From Oscillospiraceae bacterium Zagget12 (GTDB lineage: Bacteria; Bacillota; Clostridia; UBA1381), in NCBI GenBank assembly GCA_001941225.1, contig MSHM01000009.1:34764-98763 (forward strand): a DNA stretch of 64,000 nucleotides. Direction: 5' to 3'. The position numbers and the translations under genes were made by a program. A model generated the notes under the pieces. It ran no database searches. It worked only from the letters and a program-made list of their open reading frames with translations, and had not been told where the DNA came from. Below are positions 9,974-18,278 of this stretch, one piece after another (positions within the stretch are counted from its first letter, which is position 1; the number at the start of each line of letters is the position of its first letter).

Positions 9974-11149
9974 ATGATAACAAAAGAACAACTTAAAAAA
10001 TACCCCGAAATTTCGGAAGATGAATTAAATTCGGCATTAGATAAAGCCGTGGAGCTTGTAAAAATAAATACCGAGGAATTTTTTGACTGTTTTCCGAAAG
10101 CGAACAGCGAGAATAATTTTTACGGAAAGTCGGACAATACCGACTGGACGGAGGGATTTTGGACAGGCGAGGTATGGCTCGCGTATGAGCGATGCGGCGA
10201 TGAACGCCTTAAGACGGCGGCGCTTTGTCAGGTGGATTCGTTTCTTAACAGAATAGAGAACCGCATAAATGTGTGTCACCATGATATGGGTTTTCTGTAC
10301 AGTCCGTCCTGCGTTGCGGCGGTAAAGCTTACGGGCAGTGAAAAGGGAAAGAGAGCCGCGCTTTTGGCGGCGGATAATCTGATGACGCGCTTTCATAAAA
10401 ATGGACAGTTTTTTCAGGCGTGGGGCGCTATGGGCGATAGGGATAATTACCGGCTTATCATCGACTGCCTTATGAATATGCCGCTTTTGTTTTGGGCGAG
10501 CGAGGTGACCGGCGACGGACGCTACGCGGATAAGGCAAAGGCGCATATAAAGACCGCGATGGATTATGTGGTGCGTGATGATAATTCCACATATCATACG
10601 TATTTCTTTGACCCCGATACGGGAAAGAGCCTGAGAGGCGTTACAAATCAGGGAAACCGTGACGGCAGCGCGTGGGCGCGCGGACAGGCGTGGGGCATAT
10701 ACGGCAGCGCTCTTGCTTATGAAAAAATCGGCGATGAAAGATATGCCGATATATTCAGACGCGTTACGGACTACTTTATTGAGCATTTGCCCTATGATTT
10801 GGTTCCGTACTGGGATTTTGATTTTGACACCGGCAGCAGCGAGCCGCGCGACTCCTCGGCGGGCGTAATCGCCGTGTGCGGTATGCTGGAAATGGCTAAA
10901 AGACTGCCGAGCGAAGAGGCGGAATATTACACCGGCGCGGCAAAGCGCATTTTAAAAGCTGTCGCGGATTCGTGCGCGGTGAAAGATGCACACCGGTCGA
11001 ACGGACTTCTTCTCCACGGCACATACGCGCGTAAAACGCCCACAAACGCTTGCCACAACGGCGGCGTGGACGAGTGCAACACATGGGGAGATTATTTCTA
11101 TATGGAGGCGCTGACGCGTCTTACAAAGAATTGGAAACTGTATTGGTAA
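9974..11149 (+). CDS. GH88/GH105-type unsaturated uronyl hydrolase
   Basis: 391 residues with no signal peptide, so probably cytoplasmic. An (alpha/alpha)6 barrel of the family that removes the unsaturated uronic acid left by polysaccharide lyases. Visible motifs: CHHDMGFLYSPS (catalytic Asp), YRLIIDCLMNMPL (second Asp), GNRDGSAWARGQAWGIYG and EPRDSSAGVIAVCGMLE. GH88 is favoured over GH105 by HHDMGF and RGQAWGIYG. It starts 12 bases after panD and may be read from the pan promoter, although its function is unrelated. It would fit downstream of the PL11 lyase at 21.4 kb. Confidence 0.85.
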   Translation: MITKEQLKKYPEISEDELNSALDKAVELVKINTEEFFDCFPKANSENNFYGKSDNTDWTEGFWTGEVWLAYERCGDERLKTAALCQVDSFLNRIENRINVCHHDMGFLYSPSCVAAVKLTGSEKGKRAALLAADNLMTRFHKNGQFFQAWGAMGDRDNYRLIIDCLMNMPLLFWASEVTGDGRYADKAKAHIKTAMDYVVRDDNSTYHTYFFDPDTGKSLRGVTNQGNRDGSAWARGQAWGIYGSALAYEKIGDERYADIFRRVTDYFIEHLPYDLVPYWDFDFDTGSSEPRDSSAGVIAVCGMLEMAKRLPSEEAEYYTGAAKRILKAVADSCAVKDAHRSNGLLLHGTYARKTPTNACHNGGVDECNTWGDYFYMEALTRLTKNWKLYW

Positions 11150-11190
11150 GACAGACGCAAATCCGAAAATCCGATAACCCAAGAACAAAA

Positions 11191-11249
11191 TAGACAAAAC
11201 CTAACCGGTTTTGTCTACAGTCCCAGCCTCCCTTTCACAAGGGGAGGCT
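11191..11249. repeat. Two palindromes between convergent genes
   Basis: First palindrome: TAGACAAAACC (11191-11201) with GGTTTTGTCTA (11207-11217), sharing its core with the hairpin at 6503. Second: AGCCTCCC (11225-11232) with GGGAGGCT (11242-11249), a member of the CCTCCC/GGGAGG intergenic family seen at 28.4, 41.1 and 42.5 kb. Together they probably end transcription from both sides. Confidence 0.65.
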
Positions 11250-11602
11250 TATTTCATTTCTTTTTCAATCCATGCCATAAGCAGGTTTACGATTTTTTCC
11301 TGTTGAATTTGCGAAAGCTCCGTGTTTTTGGGTACGCGGTACCACTTGTTCAGACAGCCGCGGCAGCAGCAGGCGGTCGCGTGCTGAGCGATAAATACAG
11401 GGTGAGAGCGCATCGGCGTCTGCTTTCCGTCGTTTGGAATGACGGCGGGCGCAAGGCGCTCTCTTACGAAATCGCGCGCGTGGGAACGTATGGTGTCCAT
11501 ACCCTTTTGCCGGACGTATTCCTTATCCTTTTCCTTTAAATGAAAGCCGGCGCGAAAGCTTGATTTTTCAAGCCTCGAAAGCGCCTGTTCTATTGTCTGC
11601 AT
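11249..11602 (-). CDS. DUF4186 family protein
   Basis: 117 residues, intact. Matches the DUF4186 consensus: SSFRAGFHLKEKDKEYV, KGMDTIRSHARDFVRERLAP, then NDGKQTPMRSHPVFIAQHAT and CCCRGCLNKWYRVPK. The conserved His and Cys residues suggest metal binding, but no function is established. Last gene of a minus-strand run, starting 4 bases after malQ ends. Its SD is weak, so translation may be coupled to malQ. Confidence 0.85.
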   Translation of the reverse strand: MQTIEQALSRLEKSSFRAGFHLKEKDKEYVRQKGMDTIRSHARDFVRERLAPAVIPNDGKQTPMRSHPVFIAQHATACCCRGCLNKWYRVPKNTELSQIQQEKIVNLLMAWIEKEMK

Positions 11603-11606
11603 AAAA

Positions 11607-13085
11607 TCACTGTCTTTCGCATCTGCCGTATGTACGGGTTATGTCGGCGATTTTTTCGGCAAGCTTTTTCGTCGCGTCGCGCTTGCCCATACGCCATTGC
11701 CAGTTGCCGCCGAGTGTGGACGGGATATTCATTCTCGCGCTTTCGTCAAGCTGTAAATAATCTTGCATTTGTATTATGGCGGTGTCGCTGACGCTCGCCA
11801 TTGCCGTTTTGATTATTTTCCACGCCAAATCGTCCTCGGCGTCGAGATATTTTTTGCAAAAATCGAGCGTGTCCTTGTCAAGCTCCTTAAGCCAGCCCAA
11901 AAGAGTGTTGTTATCGTGCGTGCCGGCGTATACGACGCTGTTTGAGGTGTATGTATGAGGAAGATAATTGCTTTCCTCGCGCGGGTCAAACGCGAATTCA
12001 AGCACCTTCATACCCGGAAATCCCGACTTTTTGAGCAGCTTATGAACGTCCTCCGTAAGGAATCCCAAATCCTCCGCTATAATCGGCAGATCGCCGAGAG
12101 CTTTTTTAACCGCGTCGAATAAATCCATACCGGGACCCTTGAGCCATTTTCCGTGCTCGGCGGTTTTGTCGCCGCTCGGGATTGAATAATATCCCTCAAA
12201 GCCTCTGAAATGGTCTATGCGGACAACATCATAAAGAGAGATTGCCGCGCGTATTCTGTCAATCCACCAATCGAACCCGAATTCCTTGTGGCGTTTCCAG
12301 TTGTAGAGCGGATTGCCCCAAAGCTGACCGGTTGGCGAGAACGCGTCGGGCGGACAACCGGCGACGGCTGTAGGCATTAAATCCCCGTCAAGCTCAAAAA
12401 GGTCGGGATATACCCATACATCGGCGCTGTCAAGCGCGACATAAATCGGAATATCTCCTATTATGGAAATTCCGTTATTGTTCGCGTATTTTTTCAGCTT
12501 GTCCCACTGCTCAAAGAATTTGAACTGCAAAAATTCCCAGAACATCACGTCGTCCTCATGCGCGGATTTAAACTCCCAAAGCGAGTGCGGGTCGCGTTTT
12601 CTTAGCCCGTCCTTCCATTCAAGCCAGGATTTGCCGCCGTTATCGTCCTTTATGCTCATAAAAAGCGCGTAATTTGAAATCCATTTTTCGTTTTTTTCAA
12701 GGAACGCGTTAAATTCGGTCAAATCGCCCTTTTTGAAATTGTTGAAAGCCTTACGCAGAATTTTAAATCGGTTTTTGTATATAATTTCGTAATCCACTCT
12801 TTTTTTGTCCGCGCCCCAGCTCAGCTTATCACAGTCGGTCTTTTTCAAAAGTCCCTCCTCGCACAGCATATCGAGGTCTATAAAGTACGGATTGCCGGCG
12901 TTTGTCGAAAACGACTGATACGGCGAATCTCCGTAGCTGGTGGGACCCACCGGCAATATCTGCCAGCAGCGCTGCTTTGCGCTTTTCAAAAAATCAACAA
13001 ATTTATACGCCTCTTTACCGAGCGTACCTATGCCGTAATCGGACGGCAGCGATGATATGTGCATTAATATTCCGCTTGTTCTCAT
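11607..13085 (-). CDS. malQ: 4-alpha-glucanotransferase (amylomaltase)
   Basis: GH77 disproportionating enzyme of maltodextrin and glycogen metabolism. 492 residues from the ATG at 13085, nine bases after GGGAGG. An upstream in-frame extension to 13265 runs into the neighbouring gene and is rejected. Hallmarks: SGILMHISSLPSDYGIGTLG, FWQILPVGPT-like WQILPVGPTSYGDSPYQ, FSTNAGNPYFIDLD, IIGDIPIYVALDSADVW, VVRIDHFRGFEGYYSIP (nucleophile Asp), PIIAEDLGFL (acid/base Glu) and YAGTHDNNTLLGW. Follows the HAD phosphatase by 17 bases. Confidence 0.97.
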   Translation of the reverse strand: MRTSGILMHISSLPSDYGIGTLGKEAYKFVDFLKSAKQRCWQILPVGPTSYGDSPYQSFSTNAGNPYFIDLDMLCEEGLLKKTDCDKLSWGADKKRVDYEIIYKNRFKILRKAFNNFKKGDLTEFNAFLEKNEKWISNYALFMSIKDDNGGKSWLEWKDGLRKRDPHSLWEFKSAHEDDVMFWEFLQFKFFEQWDKLKKYANNNGISIIGDIPIYVALDSADVWVYPDLFELDGDLMPTAVAGCPPDAFSPTGQLWGNPLYNWKRHKEFGFDWWIDRIRAAISLYDVVRIDHFRGFEGYYSIPSGDKTAEHGKWLKGPGMDLFDAVKKALGDLPIIAEDLGFLTEDVHKLLKKSGFPGMKVLEFAFDPREESNYLPHTYTSNSVVYAGTHDNNTLLGWLKELDKDTLDFCKKYLDAEDDLAWKIIKTAMASVSDTAIIQMQDYLQLDESARMNIPSTLGGNWQWRMGKRDATKKLAEKIADITRTYGRCERQ

Positions 13086-13102
13086 TTTGTGTTTCCTCCC
13101 AC

Positions 13103-13759
13103 TTAAATTAATTGTAAAATAACGTGCGGATTTTCCGCGATATAGTCCGCGCCCGCCTGCACAAGCTCCGTTTTTGAGCGGAATCCCCATAGCACTCCTA
13201 CAGAGGTCATTCCGGCGTTTTTCGCGGTTAATATGTCCACGTTGGTATCTCCGAGGAACAGACATTCCGACGGATCGGCTTTGAGAGCCGCGGCAATTTC
13301 AAGCGCCGAGCGCGGGTCGGGCTTTGTCGGCATACCGTCTATAACGCCGCATACCGCGTCAAAGCAGCCTTCGCCGAATATATTGTCCGTCACAAAATGC
13401 ACCACGTTGTCGGGCTTGTTGGAGCATACCGCTGTTTTGACGCCCTTTTCCTTAAGAGCCGCTATCAGCTCCGGTATGCCGTCATAGGCGTTTGTATCGT
13501 AAAGATAGTCTTTTTCATAGTTTTCGTCGTATACATCGCGAACCTTTTCAAACATATCCGCCGTGTCGTTTCCGTGCGCGGCGAGAATGCGGTGAATAAG
13601 CTTGTCGCGTCCGTCGCCAACGTACATTTTGTAGTCCTCCGTGGGAATAGGCTCCATACCGTAGGCGGATAACGCCATATTTCCGAAATGCGCTATCGCG
13701 CGGATTGTGTCTGTCAGCGTACCGTCAAGATCGAATATACACGCTTTAATGTTGCTCAT
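13103..13759 (-). CDS. HAD-superfamily hydrolase, phosphoglycolate phosphatase-like
   Basis: 218 residues. All four HAD motifs are present: FDLDGTLTDT (nucleophile DxD), TAVCSNK, KPDPRSALE and FLGDTNVDILTA. A helical cap (about residues 20-85) makes it a subclass I enzyme like Gph/PpaX. Substrate is not determined; beta-phosphoglucomutase is less likely because the cap lacks its signature. SD GGAGGATT. First gene of a three-gene minus operon with malQ and DUF4186. Confidence 0.85.
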   Translation of the reverse strand: MSNIKACIFDLDGTLTDTIRAIAHFGNMALSAYGMEPIPTEDYKMYVGDGRDKLIHRILAAHGNDTADMFEKVRDVYDENYEKDYLYDTNAYDGIPELIAALKEKGVKTAVCSNKPDNVVHFVTDNIFGEGCFDAVCGVIDGMPTKPDPRSALEIAAALKADPSECLFLGDTNVDILTAKNAGMTSVGVLWGFRSKTELVQAGADYIAENPHVILQLI

Positions 13760-13810
13760 AATAATCCTCCGTTTCGCCGCCGAGGCGGCATAAATTCTTC
13801 CCGAGTATTA

Positions 13811-13839
13811 ATTATATATCGTAAAAACTGTTATGTCAA
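13811..13839 (-). promoter_or_regulatory. Promoter of the HAD-malQ-DUF4186 operon
   Basis: On the minus strand, TTGACA (13839-13834), 17-base spacer, TATAAT (13816-13811): a consensus sigma-A promoter. Confidence 0.9.
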
Positions 13840-13871
13840 TGTGAATAGATTATGAATTTTTTTATATACAC

Positions 13872-13900
13872 TTGATTTTTGAAATTCTATGTGGTAGTAT
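13872..13900 (+). promoter_or_regulatory. Promoter of the lipoprotein gene
   Basis: TTGATT (13872-13877), 17-base spacer, TAGTAT (13895-13900). Divergent from the minus promoter 33 bases away. Confidence 0.7.
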
Positions 13901-13932
13901 AGGTTTGAAATTCATTTAGGGGGAAAAATGAT

Positions 13933-14532
13933 ATGAAGAAAAGACTGTTAATAACAGCGGCGGCGCTGATGCTGATATTGTCGGCGGCGGGCTGCGGACA
14001 GACCAATGATGCCGATACTGCCGCGCAGGATAACCAAAATACAGAACAGACAGATGTTTCCGACGCGTATACCACGGAAAGAGTATATTCCGAGGATCAG
14101 GAATATTCGGAATATGTGGATATGGACGCCGTAGTGGGCGAGGAGGCTACATCGGAGTCGTCAAAGGACGAGTATGAGGGTACATTGGGCAACGCCGAGA
14201 TAACCATTTCCGACGCAAAGCTTATACAGTATGAGGACGAGGACGTCGCGGTTGTATCCTTTAAGTACAAGAATACCGGCGACGAGGATATGCCGTTCAC
14301 CGGTGCGCTAAAGGTAGAGGCACTGCAAAATAACGCGTCACTTCCGGCGGCTACCGTAGTGGGCGTTGAGGGCGTTGAAATGCTTTCAATGGTGGAGAAC
14401 GTGTCCAAGGGCGACACAATCACCGTTCAAAAGGCGTACAAGCTGCGCGACAGGTCGCAGCTCACCGTTCAGGTTACCGAGTTTAACCCCACGGACGATT
14501 CTATGCTTGTGAAAACCTTTGATTTTGAATAA
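13933..14532 (+). CDS. DUF5067-like secreted lipoprotein
   Basis: 199 residues. A lipoprotein signal peptide ends in the lipobox LSAAGC (about residues 16-21). An acidic linker (about 25-85) leads to a C-terminal beta domain (about 90-199) with VVSFKYKNTGDEDMPF and SKGDTITVQKAYKLRDRS. This matches DUF5067/DUF4352-like domains of Firmicute lipoproteins. SD GGGGG near 13918. Single-gene unit with its own promoter and terminator; function unknown. Confidence 0.75.
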   Translation: MKKRLLITAAALMLILSAAGCGQTNDADTAAQDNQNTEQTDVSDAYTTERVYSEDQEYSEYVDMDAVVGEEATSESSKDEYEGTLGNAEITISDAKLIQYEDEDVAVVSFKYKNTGDEDMPFTGALKVEALQNNASLPAATVVGVEGVEMLSMVENVSKGDTITVQKAYKLRDRSQLTVQVTEFNPTDDSMLVKTFDFE

Positions 14533-14546
14533 TCGGATATAAAAAA

Positions 14547-14577
14547 CCTCCGCGCCGATACGCGGAGGATTTTTTTC
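14547..14577 (+). terminator. Terminator of the lipoprotein gene
   Basis: Stem CCTCCGCG (14547-14554) with CGCGGAGG (14561-14568), then a run of Ts. Confidence 0.92.
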
Positions 14578-14715
14578 TATACATTGTCAATGATATTTGA
14601 TTGATTTGCTTGACTTTTTATATGCAATCGGGTATAATGTTTTGCGCTTGATAATACAAATATAAAACCTTTGCGTATTGCGGCACGGTAAAAATCAAGA
14701 TTTACGGAGGGAAAT

Positions 14716-16043
14716 ATGACGATACAGCTATCAGAGCATTTTACATATAAAAAACTGCTGCGATTCACCTTGCCGTCAATTATAATGATGATATTCACAT
14801 CGATTTACGGCATTGTGGACGGATTTTTTGTTTCAAATTTTGTCGGAAAAACATCGTTTACCGCGGTCAATTTTATTATGCCGTTTTTAATGATACTCGG
14901 TGCCGTGGGATTTATGTTCGGCGCGGGCGGAAACGCGCTTATCGCCAAAACAATGGGCGAGGGCAGGACGGAAAAGGCGCGCAGGCTGTTCTCACTGTTT
15001 GTGTATGTTTCGGTGATTTACGGAATTATTATCGCCGCGCTCGGAATAATATTTATCCGTTCGGTTGCCGCCGCGCTCGGCGCGGAGGGTGAAATGCTCG
15101 ACAACTGCGTGCTTTACGGACGTATTATATTGACGGCGCTGCCCGCGTATATGCTGCAATTTGAGTTTCAGAGCTTTTTGTCGCGGCGGAAAAACCGCAG
15201 CTCGGTCTTGCGGTGACGGTTGCCGCGGGCGTTACAAATATGGTATTGGACGCTCTTTTGGTGGCGGTGTTCCCGTTCGGACTTAAGGGAGCGGCTGCCG
15301 CGACAGCGCTCAGCCAGTGCGTCGGCGGTATCGTCCCGCTTATATATTTCTGCCGTCCCAATTCAAGCACACTGCGCCTTACCCGCACAAAATTTGACGG
15401 CAAATCTCTGCTTAAAGCCTGCGCGAACGGTTCGTCGGAGCTTATGTCAAATATATCTATGTCAATCGTAGGTATGCTTTATAATGTGCGTCTGATTAGA
15501 TATGCCGGTGAGGACGGCGTTGCCGCTTACGGAGTATTGATGTATGTAAATATGATATTCATCGCGGCATTTATAGGCTATGCCGTCGGAACCGCGCCCG
15601 TTATAAGCTATCATTACGGCGCGGAAAATCACGGCGAGCTGAAAAGCCTGCTTAGAAAAAGCCTTGTTATTATAGGAATATTTTCGGTTTTGATGTTTGC
15701 GGCGGCGCAGCTCCTGTCAAAGCCGCTGTCAATGATATTTGTAAGCTATGACGAGAGCCTGCTCAATTTGACGCTTAGAGGATTTGCAATTTACTCATTC
15801 TCGTTCCTGTTCGCGGGAATAGCCATTTACGGCTCATCATTCTTCACCGCGCTCAACAACGGATTGGTGTCGGCGGCGATTTCGTTCCTCAGGACATTGC
15901 TTTTCCAGGTCGCGGCGGTCTTGGTTTTTCCGCTCATTTGGGGAGTTGACGGAATTTGGCTGTCCATTGTAGCCGCGGAGCTTATGGCGGCGGTCACAAC
16001 AACTGTATTTTGGATTGCACTGAGGAAAAAATATAAATATTAA
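14716..16043 (+). pseudogene. MATE-family multidrug exporter, broken by one frameshift
   Basis: Two adjoining frames make one MATE (MatE/NorM-like) cation antiporter of about 442 residues with about 12 membrane helices. The first part (14716-15216) has LRFTLPSIIMMIFTSIYGIV and FGAGGNALIAKTMGEG. The second resumes LAVTVAAGVTNMVLDALLV and continues to 16043. The break is at a run of five Ts (15175-15179): one more T restores FQSFFVAAEKPQLGL without a gap. The rest is intact, so this is a recent mutation or a base-calling error. SD GGAGGG before 14716. No linked regulator. Confidence 0.85.
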
Positions 16044-16074
16044 ACCGACCGCTGCATTTTCGCGGTTAGTATAA

Positions 16075-16209
16075 AACAGTCCGGCGGCAAGGTGGCTGAA
16101 CTCTGTGCTTGATGAATTGGTATACGAAAAACCCGACGCCTCAAAATACAAAATCGAATACGGTCAGGTTATCGAAAAAGCTTTAAAAACTCCGTGTGCT
16201 ATGGAATAA
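16075..16209 (+). pseudogene. Possible 3' remnant of an unknown gene
   Basis: A stop-free stretch of 44 codons after TAA, ending at TAA 16207. It reads like a normal protein C-terminus (YEKPDASKYKIEYGQVIEKAL) and uses the same codons as neighbours, but has no SD and only a GTG at 16105 as possible start. I do not recognise the family. Could be a decayed gene tail left by deletion. Confidence 0.35.
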
Positions 16210-16266
16210 TATATGAATAAATCCGTAAAATTTTCGCGTAAAATTAATTTAGTTATATCGGAAATA

Positions 16267-16295
16267 TTGACAAACAATGCCGAAAGTAATATAAT
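16267..16295 (+). promoter_or_regulatory. Promoter of the PLP enzyme gene
   Basis: TTGACA (16267-16272), 17-base spacer, TATAAT (16290-16295): full consensus. Confidence 0.92.
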
Positions 16296-16327
16296 CTCAT
16301 AGGAAAAAATCAATAAGGAGAAAATCA

Positions 16328-17518
16328 ATGAGTAACGAAGAATCAAAATACGGATTTGCAACACAATGTATACATTCGGGAAACAAGCCCGACGCGGAAA
16401 CGGGAGCGATTGAACGCCCGATAACGATGGCGAACAGCTACGTTCTGCCGTATGATCCGTCAAAGGTAAACTGGTCAAGCGCGGACGACGATAAGCCGAT
16501 TTACACGCGTAACGGCGGCGCGAATCAGATGTATTTGCAGGAAAGAATGGCGCTTTTGGAGGGCGGCGAATCGGCGGTTGTATTGTCGAGCGGCGTGGCG
16601 GCTCTTTCGGGAACATTTTTCTCTCTTTTAAAGAGCGGCGACCACGTAATTTTTTCGGACGTAACATACATAGCTGTTTACAGACTTCTGAACGAATTGT
16701 TCAACAATAAATTCGAGGTTGAAACAACAATTCTTGACGCGTCGGATTTGGACGCCGTGGAGAAAGCGATAAAACCGAACACAAAGCTGATACACATAGA
16801 AAGCCCGGGCAATCCTACTCTTAAAATCACGGACATCAAGGCTGTTGCCGATATTGCGCATAAGCACGGCGTACTTCTTTCGGTTGACAATACCTTTTCA
16901 TCGCCGTATAATCAAAAGCCGCTTGAATTGGGCGCGGACATAGTTATCGAAAGCCTTACAAAGTATATAAACGGTCACGGCGACGCGATGGGCGGAGCGG
17001 TGATTTCGACCAAAGAAATCATAGACAAAATCAAGGCGCAGGCAATGGTAAACCTGGGCGGCACAATAAGTCCCTTTAACGCGTGGCTTATAATGCGCGG
17101 CTCGTCCACGCTGCCGCTGAGAATGAAACAGCATAATGAAAACGGTCAAAAGGTGGCTGAATATCTTGAAAGTCTGCCGTGTGTAACCTTTGTCGCGTGC
17201 CCGGGACTTAAGAGCTTTAAGGGTCACGATATTGCCGCGAAACAGATGAGCGGATTCGGCGGTATGCTTTCATTCGGCATCAAAGCCGACCACGATAAGC
17301 ATAATGAATTTGTAAGCCACTTAAAGGTTATAACCTCGGCGGTATCGTTGGGACACGGCGCGAGCTTAATCGCGTTCCTCGGCGAGGACGACGAGCGCCA
17401 GTATCTGTTTCCGGAGGAATTCCACAACGGTTTCTTCCGTATGAGCGTGGGAACGGAGGATGCGGAGGATATTATAGCCGATCTTGACAACGCCTTTAGG
17501 GCGGTCGGACTGCTTTAA
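16328..17518 (+). CDS. Trans-sulfuration PLP enzyme (cystathionine synthase/lyase or methionine gamma-lyase family)
   Basis: 396 residues of the Cys/Met metabolism PLP family. The internal-aldimine Lys is in SLTKYINGHGDAMGG (about residue 209). Other marks are IYTRNGGANQMYLQERMALLEGG, VVLSSGVAALSGTFF, HIESPGNPTLKITD, LLSVDNTFSSPYNQKPLELGAD and SLGHGASL near the C-terminus. The family includes cystathionine gamma-synthase, gamma-lyase, O-acetylhomoserine sulfhydrylase and methionine gamma-lyase. Sequence alone does not settle which; there is no met or cys gene beside it. SD AAGGAG. Own promoter and terminator. Confidence 0.9.
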   Translation: MSNEESKYGFATQCIHSGNKPDAETGAIERPITMANSYVLPYDPSKVNWSSADDDKPIYTRNGGANQMYLQERMALLEGGESAVVLSSGVAALSGTFFSLLKSGDHVIFSDVTYIAVYRLLNELFNNKFEVETTILDASDLDAVEKAIKPNTKLIHIESPGNPTLKITDIKAVADIAHKHGVLLSVDNTFSSPYNQKPLELGADIVIESLTKYINGHGDAMGGAVISTKEIIDKIKAQAMVNLGGTISPFNAWLIMRGSSTLPLRMKQHNENGQKVAEYLESLPCVTFVACPGLKSFKGHDIAAKQMSGFGGMLSFGIKADHDKHNEFVSHLKVITSAVSLGHGASLIAFLGEDDERQYLFPEEFHNGFFRMSVGTEDAEDIIADLDNAFRAVGLL

Positions 17519-17567
17519 AATATCGGATAGATAGACACAATACGGCTTGTGAATGTAAAAGTAAACT

Positions 17568-17610
17568 AAAACAGCGGGACTGCGCATTTTTCAGTCCCGC
17601 TGTTTTTTTT
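17568..17610. terminator. Bidirectional terminator between convergent genes
   Basis: A stem of about 13 bases, AACAGCGGGACTG (17570-17582) with CAGTCCCGCTGTT (17592-17604), flanked by an A run on one side and eight Ts on the other. Confidence 0.92.
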
Positions 17611-18265
17611 ATTTTACAAGCAGCCTTTCAACCGGCTTTCTCAAAAGCTTATTGAACATTTTAACAGTAAGTCCGGTGCAGAGCGCGGCTATTACGATAC
17701 CCTCTCTTGTGCCGTTAATATTTCTGAAGAATATCAGCGCAAGCACAACCGAAACAACGACGCAGAAAACGTCAAAAACAATTTTCACGTTTCCGAAATC
17801 CTTGTGGACGGTGTCCGAAACAGCTTTTACAAACGCCTCGCCGGAGTTCATTATAACATTCGCGATAACCGAAAGCGATATTCCGAAACCGAGAACGAGT
17901 GTTCCGATGATTACCATAGCAAGCTTAACGGCGTAAATATCCGCGCTGAAAAACGAAACGAGCCACGTTCCGAAGTCGGTGAAGTAGCCGAACAAAATTG
18001 ACAGCGGAATTTGCAGCAGCTGAATGATTTGGAATTTCCGCCTCAGGATTACAACTTGCCCTACAATAAGCGCGCAGTTCCATATTATAAGCCAATTACC
18101 GAGTGATAAAAACTCAAATTTCAGGCTCAATACATTCGCCACTGACGAGATGGGCGATACGCCCAAGCCGCCCTTTCGCGTTATCGCGACGCCCAACGCC
18201 GAGAAAAACAGGCTTATTATAAATAAAATATATCTTTTTGCAATTTCCTTTGTACTTTGTTTCAT
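17609..18265 (-). CDS. YczE/YitT-like five-helix membrane protein
   Basis: 218 residues with about five hydrophobic helices. The N-terminus YILFIISLFFSALGVAITRKGGLGVSPISS is typical of the YczE/YyaS group; LVLGFGISLSVIANVIMNSGEAFV is also characteristic. In Bacillus YczE relatives affect surfactin production, but no general function is known. It begins 13 bases after the GTPase-NYN gene ends, SD GAGAGGG, so the two are probably co-transcribed. Confidence 0.8.
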   Translation of the reverse strand: MKQSTKEIAKRYILFIISLFFSALGVAITRKGGLGVSPISSVANVLSLKFEFLSLGNWLIIWNCALIVGQVVILRRKFQIIQLLQIPLSILFGYFTDFGTWLVSFFSADIYAVKLAMVIIGTLVLGFGISLSVIANVIMNSGEAFVKAVSDTVHKDFGNVKIVFDVFCVVVSVVLALIFFRNINGTREGIVIAALCTGLTVKMFNKLLRKPVERLLVK

Positions 18266-18278
18266 TTTTCATACCCTC

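Noticed and set aside
13086..13265. N-terminal extension of malQ
   Set aside because: It overlaps the HAD phosphatase stop region, lacks an SD and has no homology; the ATG at 13085 has a good SD and starts the conserved sequence.
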